Assembly (NCBI RefSeq): GCF_964199755.1
Contig: NC_133897.1
Location: forward strand, 169,684,511-169,748,510
Reading direction: 5' to 3'
DNA: 64,000 bases
Origin: Larus michahellis
Lineage: Eukaryota; Chordata; Aves; Charadriiformes; Laridae
Part shown: positions 1 through 15,400 of the stretch, piece by piece
Layout: each line of letters starts with the position of its first letter
Numbering within the stretch: position 1 is the first letter of the stretch
The notes under the pieces: generated by a model
What the model was told of the DNA's origin: nothing
The model's database searches: none
Seen by the model: only the letters and a program-made list of their open reading frames with translations
Made by a program: the position numbers and the translations under genes

Positions 1-27
1 ACTACAGTGTAGAAATCTAAAATGAAT

Positions 28-33
28 AATAAA
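28..33 (+). promoter_or_regulatory. Possible poly(A) signal of a gene left of the window
   Basis: AATAAA lies in a short AT-rich stretch (about 1-50) that contrasts with the G/C-rich DNA after it. In mammals HSF1 lies tail-to-tail with DGAT1, so this could be the HSF1 3' end. No coding sequence supports this, and the hexamer may be chance. Confidence 0.2.
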
Positions 34-219
34 ATTTATTTTCTATGTCCCTAACAGGACAGCGGGAGCGGCAGCTGCTTCTGAGGCTGGGGGGGGGGGG
101 GGGTCCTGCTCTTCCCCCCAGCCTGGGAGCCTTCGGCCTCCTGGGCTCCAACCGGGCCAAGGGCAGGGTCCTGCCCCGGGGGGGGGCAGCCCCGGTGCCA
201 GCCCCGGCTGGGGGTGGGG

Positions 220-906
220 GGATGGAGAGCAGCCCTGAGAGAAGGGCTTGGGGGGGCTGGGGAGGGGGGGGAAACGCTGCCCATGAGCCGGCAGCGTGCG
301 CTGGCAGCACAGAAACCCCCCCGCAGCCTGGGCTGCATCCCCAGCAGCGTGGGCAGGGGGGCGAGGGGGGGATTCTGCCCCTCTGCTCCGCTCGGGGGAG
401 ACCCCCCCTGCAGTGCTGCCTCCAGCCCCGGGGACATCGGGAGGACACGGAGGTGTCGGGAGCGGGGCCGGAGGAGGCCCCGGAGATGCCGGGAGGGCTG
501 GAGCCCCTCTGCTGGGAGGACAGGCTGAGAGAGCTGGGGGGTTCAGCCTGGAGAAGAGAAGGCTCGGGGAGACCTTCCAGCCCCTTCCAGGCCCTCAAGG
601 GGCTCCGGGAAAGCTGGGGAGGGACTCTGGAGCAGGGAGGGGAGCCACGGGACGAGGGGGAAGGGTTTAAAACCAAAAGAGGGGAGATTGAGATTAAAAA
701 TAAGGCAGAAATTCTCCACGATGAAGCTGCTGAGCCCCTGGCCCAGGTTGCCCGGAGAAGCTGTGGCTGCCCCATCCCTGGAGGGGTTCAAGGCCAGGTT
801 GGACGGGGCTTTGGGCAACCTGGGCTGGTGGGAGGTGGCCCTGCCCGGGGCAGGGGGTGGCACTGGGTGGCCTTTGAGGGTCCCTTCCCACCCCAACCCT
901 TCTGTG
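220..906 (+). mobile_element. CR1 LINE, 5'-truncated 3' end
   Basis: The stretch follows the bird CR1 3' region in order: the segment around CATGAGCCGGCAGCGTGC (about 281-298), CTCTGCTCCGCTC (about 381-393), AGCCTGGAGAAGAGAAGGCT, GGTTGCCCGGAGAAGC, GTTCAAGGCCAGGTTGGACG, and the terminal GGTCCCTTCCCACCCC followed by a diverged CTATGAT-type end near 905. It is the usual 5'-truncated form, with no intact reverse transcriptase. It matches the minus-strand copy at 32731-33296 over several hundred bases. It lies just downstream of DGAT1. Confidence 0.88.
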
Positions 907-1285
907 ATGGGGGGGGGGGGCAGGAGTTTCTGGGGCTGGGAGCTCCCTGTGGCGGCCTTGGGGGGGGTAGGAGGTGGCATCAAGGGGGTAGGAGCTGCCC
1001 CTGCTCAGGGGAAGGTGGTGGTGGGGGGGGGATAAAACCACCAGGGTGGGGACACAAACTGCCCCCCCCCCCCTCCCCAGGCCAGGACTGAACCCCCCCC
1101 CCCCCCCTCCCCACCCACCTCGCCCCAAGTCCCCCCCCCCCCCGCTCCTGTCCCACTGCATCAGCAGAGGGGTGGGAGGGAGGAAGGGGGCCGGGGCCAG
1201 GCTTGTGGGGGGGGAGGGGGGGGGGGGGGGGGGAAAAAGGGCAAGAAAAAAAGAAAACACGAAAAAACCAAAAAAAAAAAGACAC
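907..1285. other. Homopolymer-rich spacer downstream of DGAT1
   Basis: G and C runs of 8 to 20 bases dominate, ending in an A-rich stretch at about 1230-1280. I see no gene. The A-rich part is T-rich downstream sequence on the DGAT1 strand, next to its poly(A) signal. Confidence 0.6.
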
Positions 1286-1291
1286 TTTAAT
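1286..1291 (-). promoter_or_regulatory. DGAT1: Probable DGAT1 poly(A) signal (ATTAAA)
   Basis: ATTAAA on the minus strand lies about 580 bp downstream of the inferred DGAT1 stop and is followed by a T-rich run, as expected for a cleavage site. The stretch 1292-1871 would then be the 3' UTR and shows no other gene. Confidence 0.6.
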
Positions 1292-1871
1292 CACTCGGTA
1301 TTTGACAGATAGAATCTGGGAGGGTTAAAAAGTGGCTGAGTGAGGCCGGGAGGCAGCAGCAGGTCCCCGGGTCCCGTCCCATCCCGTCGTCGTCCCCCCC
1401 CCCCCGACCACCACCACCACCAAAAGGAGAGGGCAGGGCTGTGGGCAGGGGGGGGGCAAGACACGACATCCCCCCCCCCAGCCGCTGCCATCCCCAGGAG
1501 TGTGACAGGGAGGGAAGGGGACAGTCGCGGTGCGGGGACAGTCCCTTAAAGTGCCTTAAAACAGCCGCCGTTCGGCCACTTAAAGCTGGGGGGGGGGGGA
1601 CACGGGGACAGCTGCCTCCCCCCTCCTGTGCCCCCTGCCACCCCCTCGTCCCCAGGGCAGAGGTGGGGGGGGGGGGGGGCCGTGTGTGCGTCCCACGTTG
1701 TGGTGGGGGGGGGCTATTGCATTGATCCGACATTCAATTCCCAAGGACGGTGACGCCGGAGTTGGGGGGGGGGGAAAACAGGGGGGGGGGTTGTGTGTGT
1801 GGTGCTGGCAGCGGCGCCAAGTGTCCCCGCGTGCGTCGCCGTCCCCCGGGGGGGGGGGGGGGACGACACCC

Positions 1872-5034
<3,163 letters not shown>

Positions 5035-5234
5035 NNNNNNNNNNNNNNNNNNNNNNNNNNNNNNNNNNNNNNNNNNNNNNNNNNNNNNNNNNNNNNNNNN
5101 NNNNNNNNNNNNNNNNNNNNNNNNNNNNNNNNNNNNNNNNNNNNNNNNNNNNNNNNNNNNNNNNNNNNNNNNNNNNNNNNNNNNNNNNNNNNNNNNNNNN
5201 NNNNNNNNNNNNNNNNNNNNNNNNNNNNNNNNNN
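5035..5234. other. Assembly gap (200 N)
   Basis: Exactly 200 unknown bases interrupt DGAT1 between the visible end of one exon (at 5034) and the promoter-like region. The amino-terminal DGAT1 exons (about 160 residues in human) are not visible on either side, so the true missing length is probably larger than 200 bp. Confidence 0.99.
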
Positions 5235-5720
5235 CAAAAAAAAAAAACTTGATGGGAATTGAGCCCCCCCCCATCGCTATAGGTCCCTCAGCCCCACATC
5301 TGCCCCCCCCCCCCATGTTTCTCAGCCCCGTGGCCCCCCCGCCGAAACCCCCCCCCCACAGACATCACCCACCCCCCCACCCCCCCGCCGCCATTTGCCC
5401 CACGGGCCCCTCAGCCCCACACCCCCCATCTCCCCCCCCCCCCCCCCACACACACAAACACACACCCGGGCTCCTCAGACCCCACGGCTCCCTCCCCACC
5501 CCTTCCGACCCCTCATCTCCCCCCCCCCCATCCCCCCCAGCCCCAAAATCTTCCCCCCCCCCCCAGCCCCAGCCCCAAAATCGCCGCCATCCCCTCACCC
5601 CCGCGCTCCGCACGCGGTCCCGGAAGCGGCACCAGCGAGCGGCCGGAAGCGCGCGCTAGAGCGGCGCCCGCCAACCAGCGAGAGGCCCCCCCCCCCCGGC
5701 GCGCGCGCTAGAGCGGCGCC
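5235..5720 (-). promoter_or_regulatory. CpG-rich 5' region of DGAT1
   Basis: A C-rich tract (5235-5590) gives way to CpG-dense DNA. Two ETS-type CCGGAAG motifs lie at 5620-5626 and 5643-5649. An 18-base sequence, GCGCGCTAGAGCGGCGCC, occurs twice, at 5651-5668 and 5703-5720. No coding exon can be recognised. Its position upstream of DGAT1 suggests the promoter, but the transcription start cannot be placed. Confidence 0.45.
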
Positions 5721-5900
5721 GCGTGGGGAGGGGGGGATGAGGGGGTGCTCGCCGGTCGGTCCTCCAGCCGGCAGCGGGGCTCGAACCCGGGTCTCTCACG
5801 CCGCCGCTCCCCGCCCCTCCCGCCTGCGCCACCGCCCCCGGGGCGGCCCCGGCCCGCCTGGGGCGGGGGGGGGGGGCTAAGGGGGGGGGGACGGAGCTGC

Positions 5901-7690
5901 GCCCTATGGGGACCCTATATCTTATAGGGACCCTGCACCCTATAGGGGTCCTACACCCTATAGGGGCCCTACGTGTCAGCCGGGGGGGGCTGCACCCTAT
6001 AGAGACCCTGCACCCTATAGAGACCCTGCACCCTATAGGGGTCCTACGCCCTATAGGGGTCCTACACCCTATAGGGGTCCTACGCCCTATAGGAGCCCTA
6101 CATGTCACCCAGGGGCCGCATCCTATAGGGACCCTGCACCCTCTAGGGGCCAGGCACCCTATAGGGACACTATACCCCCCCCCGGGCTGCGCCCTATAGG
6201 GGCCCTGCACCCTGTGGGAGCCCTACACCTCCGCGGGGGCTGCACCCTGTAGGGCCCTGCGCCCTATAGGGGCCCTATATCCTATAGGCACCCTGCACAC
6301 AGCCCCGGGCTGCACCCTATAGGGGCCAGGCACCCTATAGGGCCATTATACCCTCGCTGGCCTGCTCCCTATGGCGGTCCTACACCCTATAGGGGCCCTA
6401 CACCCACCCCGGGCTGCACCCTATAGGGGCCGGGCACCCTATAGGGGTCCTACACCCTATAGGGGTCCTATACCCCCCCCCAGGCTGCACCCCGTAGGGG
6501 CCCTACACCCCCTAGCAGCCCTGCACCCTATAGACGCCCTACATGTCACGCGGTGACTGCACCCTATGGGGGCCCTGCGCCCTATAGGGACCCTACACAC
6601 CCCTGGGCTGCACCCTATAGGGGCCCTAGAACCCCCCGAGCTGCACCCTATAGGGACCTCGTCCCCCCACAGGGGCTGCACCCCATAGGGGCTCCGCACC
6701 CCACAGGAGCTCTGCGCCCTATAGCGGCCTTACGCCCCCCCCCCCTACAGGGGCTGCACCCTATAGAGACCCTGCACCCTATAGGGGCCCTGCACCCTAT
6801 AGGGACCACACACCCTATAGGGGCCACACACCCTATAGGGACCACACACCCCATAGGGGCCCTGCACTCTATAGCGGCCCTACACGTCACCCAGGGGCTG
6901 CACCCTATAGAGACCCCTGCACCCCGCAGCGGCCCTGCACCCTATAGGGGCCCTACATGTCACCCTGGGGTGCAGCCTATAGGGGCCCTGCACCCCATAG
7001 CAGCCCGGCTGGGCCCCACACCATATAGGGGCTGCACACCCTGAGCCTGCCCCACGAGCCCTATAGCGTCCTGGGCCCTATAGCGCCCTGCCCCACAGCC
7101 CGGACATGGGGTGTGGGGCCCCTATGGCCCTATAGGGCTCCATCACCCCACGGGGCCCCTATAGCCCTATAGGGCTCCTGCACCCCACAGCGCTCCCCCC
7201 ACCCCCAGGGCTCCTATAGCCCCATAGAGCCCCTGCACCCCTAGGACTCCTATAGCCCTATAGGTCTTCCACACCCCGGGGGCTCCTACAGCCCCATAGG
7301 GCTCCACCACCCCACGGGGCTCCTGCACCCCACAGGGCCCCTAGAGCCCTATAGGGCTCCTGCAGCCCACGGGGCTTCTTCACGCCGTGGGGCCCCTATA
7401 GCCCTATAGGGCTCCACTACCCCACGGGGGTCCATCGCCCCTAGAGCCCTATGGGTCTTCCGCACCCCCTGGGGCCCCTATAGCCCCATAGATTTACTTT
7501 ACCCCCACAGGGCCCCTATAGCCCCATAGGGCTCCTGCACCCCACAGGGCCCCTATAGCCCTATGGGTCTTCCATGCCCCTGGGGTCCCTGTAGCCCCAT
7601 AGATTTACTTTACCCCCCAGGGCCCCTACAGCCCCATAGGGCCCCTATAGCCCCCCAGGACCCCTATAGCCCTATAGGGCCCCTATAGCC
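5901..7690. repeat. Minisatellite of the palindromic decamer CCCTATAGGG
   Basis: About 1.8 kb of 17-20-bp units built round CCCTATAGGG, usually CACCCTATAGGGGCCCTG in the left two thirds. From about 7060 the phrasing changes to CCCCTATAGCCCTATAGGGC. The array fills the space between the DGAT1 promoter region and the SLC39A4 3' end. No gene is seen in it. Confidence 0.95.
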
Positions 7691-7737
7691 CCCCAGGACC
7701 CCCAGCCCCACACCAGGCTCGGGCACCGTCCGGCACC

Positions 7738-7743
7738 TTTATT
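7738..7743 (-). promoter_or_regulatory. SLC39A4: SLC39A4 poly(A) signal (AATAAA)
   Basis: AATAAA on the minus strand, in CCGCAATAAAGGTGCC, is the first canonical signal downstream of the ZIP4 stop codon at 9454-9456. It would give a 3' UTR of about 1.7 kb made mainly of the minisatellite at 7900-9440. Confidence 0.65.
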
Positions 7744-7899
7744 GCGGCTGATGGGGCCGATGGGGGGCGGGGGGGGCCCAGGGGCCGTGCCGGGGGTTGG
7801 GGTGTGGGGCCAGGCGGGGGCGGGGGGGTGCCAGGGGGGTGTGGGGAGATGTGGGGAGATGTGGGGAGATGCCGGGGCGCTGCAGTGTCACTGTCAGTG

Positions 7900-9440
7900 C
7901 GGTGTCAGGGGGGTGTCGGGGGGCGTCGGGGGGTGTCGGGGGGTGTCAGGGGGGTGTCAGGGGGGTGTTGGGGGTGTCGGGGGGGTGTTGAGAGGTGTCG
8001 GTGGGTGTCAGTGGGTGTCAGGGGGGTGTGGGTAGGTGCCGAGGGGTGTCGGCGGGTGTCGGGGGGGGTGTTGGGGGGTGTCGGGGGTGTCGGGGAGGTG
8101 TCGGGGGCTGTCGGGGGTGTCAGGGGGTGTTGAGGGGCGTCGGGGGGTGTCGGGGGGGGTGTGGGTAGGTGTTGGGGGGGGTGTTAGGGGGTGTCGGGCG
8201 GTGTCGGGGGTGTCGGAGGGGTGTCGGGGGGGTGTGGGTAGGTGCCGAGGGGTGTTGGTGGGTGTCGGGGGGGGTGTTGGGGGGGTGTCGGTGGGTGTTG
8301 GGGGGTGTCGGGGGGTGTCGGGGGGATGTCGGGGGGTGTCAAGGGGGTGTTGGGGGGTGTGGGTAGGTGCCGAGGGGTGTTGGTGGGTGTCGGGGGGGGT
8401 TGGGGGGTGTTGGTGAGTGTCAGGGGGGTGTCAGGGGGTGTTGGGGGGTGTCGGGGGGGTGTTAGTGAGTGTTGGCGGGTGCCGGGGGGGTGTCAGGGGG
8501 TGTCGGGGGGTGTCGGGGGGATGTTGGGGGGTGTCGGGGGGGTGTCAGGGGGTGTGGGTAGGTGTCGGGGGGGGTGTTAGGGGGTGTCGGGCGGTGTCGG
8601 GGGGTGTTGGGGGGGTGTTGAAGGGTGTCGGGGGTGTTGGGGGGGTGTTGAGAGGTGTCGGAGGGGTGTCAGTGGGTATCGGGGGGGTGTGGGTAGGTGC
8701 TGAGGGGTGTGGCGGGTGTCAGGGGGTGTCGGGGGCTGTCGGGGGTGTCAGGGGGTGTTGGGGGGGGTGTCGGGGGGTGTCGGGGGGGGTGTGGGTAGGT
8801 GTTGGGGGGTGTCGGGGGGGTGTCGGGGAGGTGTTGGGGGGTGTCGGGGGTGTCGGGGGAGTGTTGGGGGGTGTCGGGGGGTGTTTGGGAGATGTGGGGA
8901 GATGCCGGGGCGCTGCAGTGTCACTGTCAGTGCGGTGTCAGGGGGGTGTTGGGGGGTGTCAGGAGGTGTCGGGGGAGTGTTGGGGGTGTCAGGTGGTGTC
9001 GGGGGGGTGTCGGGGGGGTGTTGGGGGGTGTCAGGGGGTGTTGGGGGGGGTGTTGAGGGGTGTTGGGGGGTGTTGGTGGGTGTTGGGGGGTGTCGGTGGG
9101 TGTTGGGGGTGTCGGGGGGAGTTGGGGGGTGTCGGGGGGGTGTCGGGTGGTGTCGGGGGGGTGTCGGGGGAGTGTTGGGGGGTGTCAGGGGTGTTGGGGG
9201 GGGTGTTGAGGGGTGTTGGGGGGGTGTTGGTGGGTGTTGGTGGGTGTCGGGGGGGTGTCGGGGGAGTGTTGGGGGTGTCAGGGGGTGTTGGGGGGGGTGT
9301 TGGGGGGGTGTCAGTGGGTGTCGGGGGGTGTCGGGGGGTGTTGGTGGGGGGTGTTTGGTGGGTGCTGGGGGGGGGGGTGCCGGGGGGGTGTCGGGGGGGG
9401 TTGTGGGGTGTCGTCGGGTGTTGCCGGGGGCGGGGGGACG
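7900..9440. repeat. GGTGTCGGGGG minisatellite in the SLC39A4 3' UTR
   Basis: About 1.5 kb of 9-13-bp units of the type GGTGTCGGGGG. An internal block with GATGCCGGGGCGCTGCAGTG occurs twice, near 7869 and 8900, showing a segmental duplication within the array. It lies between the ZIP4 stop codon and its poly(A) signal, so the mature mRNA should carry the C-rich complement. The long open frames across it are repeat artefacts. Confidence 0.93.
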
Positions 9441-9453
9441 GGGGGGGGGGGGC

Positions 9454-12400
9454 TCACAGCCGGACTCTGTCCTCGTAGAGCGCCAGCAGCAGCAGCCCCC
9501 CCCACCCCCCCAGCAGCCCCGCGCTCTGCAGCCCCAGCAGCGCCCAGGGCCCGCCCGGGCCCCCCCGCAGCAGCGACGGCACCTGCGGCACACGCGGGGC
9601 AACGCGTCGGCACGCGCGGCAACACGCCTCGGCACGCGCGCGGCAACACGCAGCAACACGCCTCGGCACACGCAGCACACACGGGGCAACACGCGGGGCA
9701 ACACGCGGCAACACGCGGCGACACGCCTCGGCACACACAGCAACACACGGGGCAACACGCGGGGCAACACGCAGCAACACACGGGGCAACACGCAGCAAC
9801 ATGTGGGGCAACGCGTCGGCACACACGGCAACACACCTCGGCACACGCAGCAACACACGGGGCAACACGCGGGGCAACACACGGCAACACGCGGGGCAAC
9901 GCGTCAGCACGCGCGGCAACACACCTCGGCACACGCAGCAACACACGGCAACACGCGTCGGCACACGCAGCACACACGGGGCAACACGTGGGGCAACACG
10001 CGGCAACACGCGGGGCAACGCGTCGGCACATGTGGCAACACGCCTCGGCATGCACGCGGCAACACGCAGCAACATGCATCAGCACACGCAGCAACACATG
10101 GGGCAACACAGGGCAACACATGGGGCAACGCGTCAGCACACGTGGCAACACGCCTCGGCACGCGCGCAGCAACACGCGGCAACACGCCTCGGCACATGCA
10201 GCAACACACGGGGCAACACACGGGGCAACGCGTTGGCACACGCGGCAACACGCGTCAGCACGTGCAGCACACACAGGGCAACATGCGGGGCAACACGCGG
10301 CAACACACGGGGCAACACGTTGGCACACGTGGCAACACACGTCGGCACGCGCAGCACACACACGGCAACACGCGGGGCAACACGTGGGGCAACATGTCGG
10401 CACACGCGGCAACACGCAGCAACACGTGGGGCAACATGCGGCAACACGCAGTGCAACGTGTTGGCACACGTGGCAACACGCGGCAACACGTGCAGCACAC
10501 ACAAGACAACACGCGGGGCAATGTGTCGGCACACACACGGCAACACGCGGCAACACGCATCAGCATGCACGGCACACACGGGGCAACACACGGGGCAACA
10601 TGTCAACACACACGCAGCAACACACGGCAACACGTGCGGCACGCACGGGGCAACACGTGGGGCAACGCATCGGCAAACACACGGCAACACGCGTCAGCAC
10701 GCGCAGCACGCACGGGGCAACACGCGGGGCAACGCGTCGGCACACGTGGCAACATGCGGCAACACGTGGGGCAACACACAGGGCAACATGCGGGGCAACG
10801 CGTCGGCACACACGGCAACACGTGCGGCACACACAGGGCAACACGCGGGGCAATGCGTCGGCACACACACAGCAACACGCCTCGGCACACGCAGCACACA
10901 CGGAGCAACACGTGTCAGCACACACAGGACACACAGAACAACACACGGCACACGCGGAGCAACACGTCAGCACACACAGGACACACGGAGCAACACGCGT
11001 CGGCACACGCGGCACACACGGCAGCACACGCGTCGGCACACGCGGGACACACGGCACCGCACGCGTCGGGACATGCGGCACCACGCGGCAGCACACGCAG
11101 CACACGTGTGTCACACACACGTCTCACACACACGCGTCACACGCGTCACACACCCCCCCACGTCACACATGTCACACACGTGTCACACATCTCACGTCAC
11201 CCCCACGTCACACACGTGACACACAGACCACACTTGTCACACGTCACACACATCACACACGTGTCACACCCACACGTCACACACGTGTCACACATGTCAG
11301 ACTTGTCACACACATACGTCACACACGTCACACCCCCCACGTCACACACGTGTCACACCCCCCCACGTCACACCCACACGTCACACACGTGTCACACCAC
11401 ACATCACACACGTCACGTCACACCCACACGTCACACACATCACACATGTCACACACCCCCCCACATGTCACACACGTGTCACACACACATGTGCCCCCCC
11501 ACGTCACACCCACACATCACACGTGTCACACACCCCCCCACGTCACACCCACATGTGTCACACCACACGTCACACACGTGTCACACCACACATCACACGT
11601 CACACCCACACGTCACACACATCAGACGCACGCCCCCATGTCACACCCACACACGTCACACATGTGTCACACCACACATCACGTATGTCACACACATGTC
11701 AGACACACCCCCCCACATCACACCCATCACACCCACACGTCACACACGTGTCACACCACACATGTCACACACACGTCACCCCCCCCGGGTCACACACGTC
11801 ACACACACGTCACACACACGTCACACATCACACACATGTCACACATCACACACACGTCACACACACGTCACACACATGACACACCCCCCACATGTCACAC
11901 ATCACACATGTCACACGTCACACACACGTCACACACATGACACACCCCCCACATGTCACACACACATCACACACGTCACACACGTCACACACGTCACACG
12001 TCACACACACGTCACATGTCACACATCACACGTCACACAGACGTCATACACTTGTCACATGTCACACACACATCACACATGTCACACATCACACATCACA
12101 CACATATCACACACACGTCACACACGTGTCACATGTCACACATCACACATGTCACACATCACACGCACGTCACACATGTTGCACACATCACACGTCACAC
12201 ACACGTCATACACTTGTCACATGTCACACATCACACACACACATCACACACATATCACACACGTCACACACATGTCACATGTCACACACACGTCACACAC
12301 ACGTCACATGTCACACATCACACACACGTCACACATGTCGCACACATCACACGTCACACACACGTCACACACATGTCACATGTCACACACACGTCACACA

Positions 12401-15400
12401 CACGTCACACACATGTCACACATCACACGTCACACACATGTCACATGTCACACACACGTCACACACGTCACACACACGTCACACATCACACGTCACGCAC
12501 ATGTCACACACACGTCACACACGTCACACACACACGTCACGCACACGTCACATGCACACGTCACACATCACACACATGTCACACACGTGTCACACGTCAC
12601 ACACACGTCACACACGTGTCACACGTGTCACACGTCCCACACACGTCCCAGACACGTCCCACATCACCCGCACGTCACACCCCCCCACGTGTCACACACA
12701 TGCCACACCCCCCACCCACATCACACCCCCCCACACGTCACGCACACGTCACACACCCCCATACGTCACACACGCGTCACACACACCCCCCCCAGGTCCC
12801 ACGCGCCCCCCAGGCCCCGCCCCCCGAGGCCCCGCCCCCAGGCCCCGCCCCCGAGGCCCCGCCCCCGAGGCCCCGCCCCCGATGCCCCGCCCCCCAGGCC
12901 CCGCCCCCCGAGGCCCCCCGAGGCCCCGCCCCGCCCCCGAGGCCCCGCCCCGCACTGACCACGCCCCCCAGCGCCAGGTGCAGCAGGAGCCCCGCGGAGG
13001 CCGCTCCCAGCCAGTCGCGCGCGGGGCCGGCCCCGCCCAGCGCCATTCCCGCCACCAGCCCCGGCAGCAGCGGCAGCGCCGACCCCGCCCCCAGCGCCAG
13101 CGCGCGCCGCGGCGGGACCGGCCCCAGCGCGGCCTGGAGCCCTGCGGGGACACGGCACGGCCGGGAACACGCCGCCCCCCGCACCCCCGGCACCCCACAG
13201 ACCCCCACAGACCCCCCCACAGACCCCCCCCACAGACCCACGGGACCCACAGACCCCCCCACAGACCCCCCCACAGACCCCCCACAGACCCCCCACAGAC
13301 CCCCGGCACCCACAGACCCCCACACAGACCCCCACAGACCCCCCACAGACCCCCACAGACCCCCACAGACCCCCACAGACCCCCCACAGACCCCCACAGA
13401 CCCCCACAGACCCCCCACAGACCCCCACAGACCCCCCACAGACCCCCACAGACCCCCACAGACCCACGGGACCCACAGACCCCCCCACAGACCCCCCCAC
13501 AGGCCCCCCCACACACCACCCCACAGACCCACGGGACCCACAGACCCCCCACAGACCCCCCCACAGACCCCCGGGACCCACAGACCCCCCCACAGACCCC
13601 CCCACAGACCCCCGGGACCCACAGACCCCCCACAGGCCCCCACAGACCCCCCACAGACCCCCAGGACCCACAGACCCCCCCACAGACCCCCCCACAGACC
13701 CCCACAGACCCCCGGCACCCACAGACCCCCACAGACCCCCACGGACCCATGGGACCCACAGACCCCCCCACAGACCCCCACAGACCCCCACAGACCCCCG
13801 GGACCCACAGACCCCCGGGACCCACAGACCCCCCCACAGACCCCCACAGACCCACAGGACCCACAGACCCCCACAGACCCCCCACAGACCCCCCACAGAC
13901 CCACGGGACCCACAGACCCCCCCACAGACCCCCCCACAGACCCCCGGCACCCACCGCCCCCCGGGACCCCCATAGACCCCCCACCCCCCCCGGGGACCCC
14001 CGACCCCCCCCAAGGCCCCACCTTACCCCCACTGCCCCCCAGGACCCCCGACCCCCACAGCCCCCCGCCGCCCCCCCTCACCCCCGGCACCCCCAGGACC
14101 CGCGCCCCACACAGACCCCTCCGCCCCCCTGCTGCCCCCCAGGACCCCCGACCCACAGACCCCGCCGCCCCCCGGCACCCCCGGGACCCCCGACGCCCAC
14201 AAGGCCCCCGCCGCCCCCCCAGGACCCCCGCCCCACACATGGCCCCCGCCACCCCCCCACGCACCCCGTGAGCCCCGCCACCCCCCAGCCCCCCACGCAC
14301 CCCCCCCACGCCCCCCATCACCCCACATCCCCCCCTAAGCCCCCCACTCCCTCCCCAGGTACCCCCCCGTGTGCCCCACACCCCCAGGCACCCCCCACCC
14401 TCTGCACCCCAGCCCCCCCCACACCCCCCCCCCCACCCCCCCATGACCCCCCAACCCCCCCAACCCCCCCACTCCCCCCCCAGGTACCGCCCCCCATCAC
14501 CCCACATCCCCCCCGAGCCCCCCACTCCCCCCCCACATACCCCCCCCCGTCACCCCACATCCCCCCCCAGCCCCCCACTCCCCCCCCAGGTACCACCCCC
14601 CATAAGCCCCACACCCCCCCGAGCCCCCCACCCCCCCCATCACCCCATATCCCCCCCCCAAGCCCCCCACTCTCCCCCCACGTACCCCCCCCCCGCCCCC
14701 CCAAGCCCCCCACCCCCAACCCTGTGCCCCCCCAGCCCCCCCCGCCCCTCACCGAGCGCGTGGGGCAGCTCGTGGCAGAGCAGGGCCAGTGCCGTGGCCA
14801 CCCCGCTGGCCCCCGAGGTGGCGAAGGCGGCCCCCAGCACCAGCCCGTCCACTAGCCCGTGGACCCCGTGGGCCACTGCCATCATCCAGGACAGCGTCTG
14901 TGGGGCTGGGGGGGACACGGACACCCCACGGTCACCCATGGCCACCCGTGGCCACCCACGGGCCACCCAGGGCCACCCACACCCCCCAGGGTGCCAGCCC
15001 GTCCCCCGGCCCCGTGGCCCGCGGTCACCATCCAGGACAGCATCTGTGGGGCTGGGGGGGACACGGCCACCCCACGGCCACCCACGGCCACCCGTGGCCA
15101 CCCACGGGCCACCCAGGGCCACCCACACCCCCCCAGGGTGCCAGCCCATCCCCCGTCCCTGTGGCCCAGGGTCACCATCCGGGACGGTGTCCTTGGGGCT
15201 GGGGGGGACAGGGACACCCCACGGCCACCCGTGGCCACCCACGGGCCACCCATGGCCACCCACACCCCCCAGGGTGCCAGCCCGTCCCCCGTCCCTGTGG
15301 CCCAGGGTCACCATCCGGGACGGTGTCCGTGGGGCTGGGGGGGACACGGACACCCCACGGTCACCCACGGCCACCCACGGCCACCCACGGGCCACCCATG

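Noticed and set aside
1-60. 3' end of HSF1
   Set aside because: Only one AATAAA and expected synteny support it. No exon of the neighbour is visible, so it is not called as a gene.
5235-5660. First coding exon of DGAT1 right of the gap
   Set aside because: A basic Arg-rich amino terminus or the SGFSNYRG-type block could not be found in any frame. These exons are probably in the gap.
5765-5836. tRNA-like sequence on the minus strand with a GGGTTCGAGCCC B box
   Set aside because: The T loop looks right, but with correct arm lengths the acceptor strands do not pair and no anticodon stem forms. Kept only as a B-box-like match.
8707-12958. Plus-strand frame of over 1,000 codons, Gly/Cys/Val-rich then His/Thr-rich
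   Set aside because: It is translated minisatellite (GGTGTCGGGG, then GCAACACGCG, then GTCACACACG). There is no start context, domain or conservation signal.
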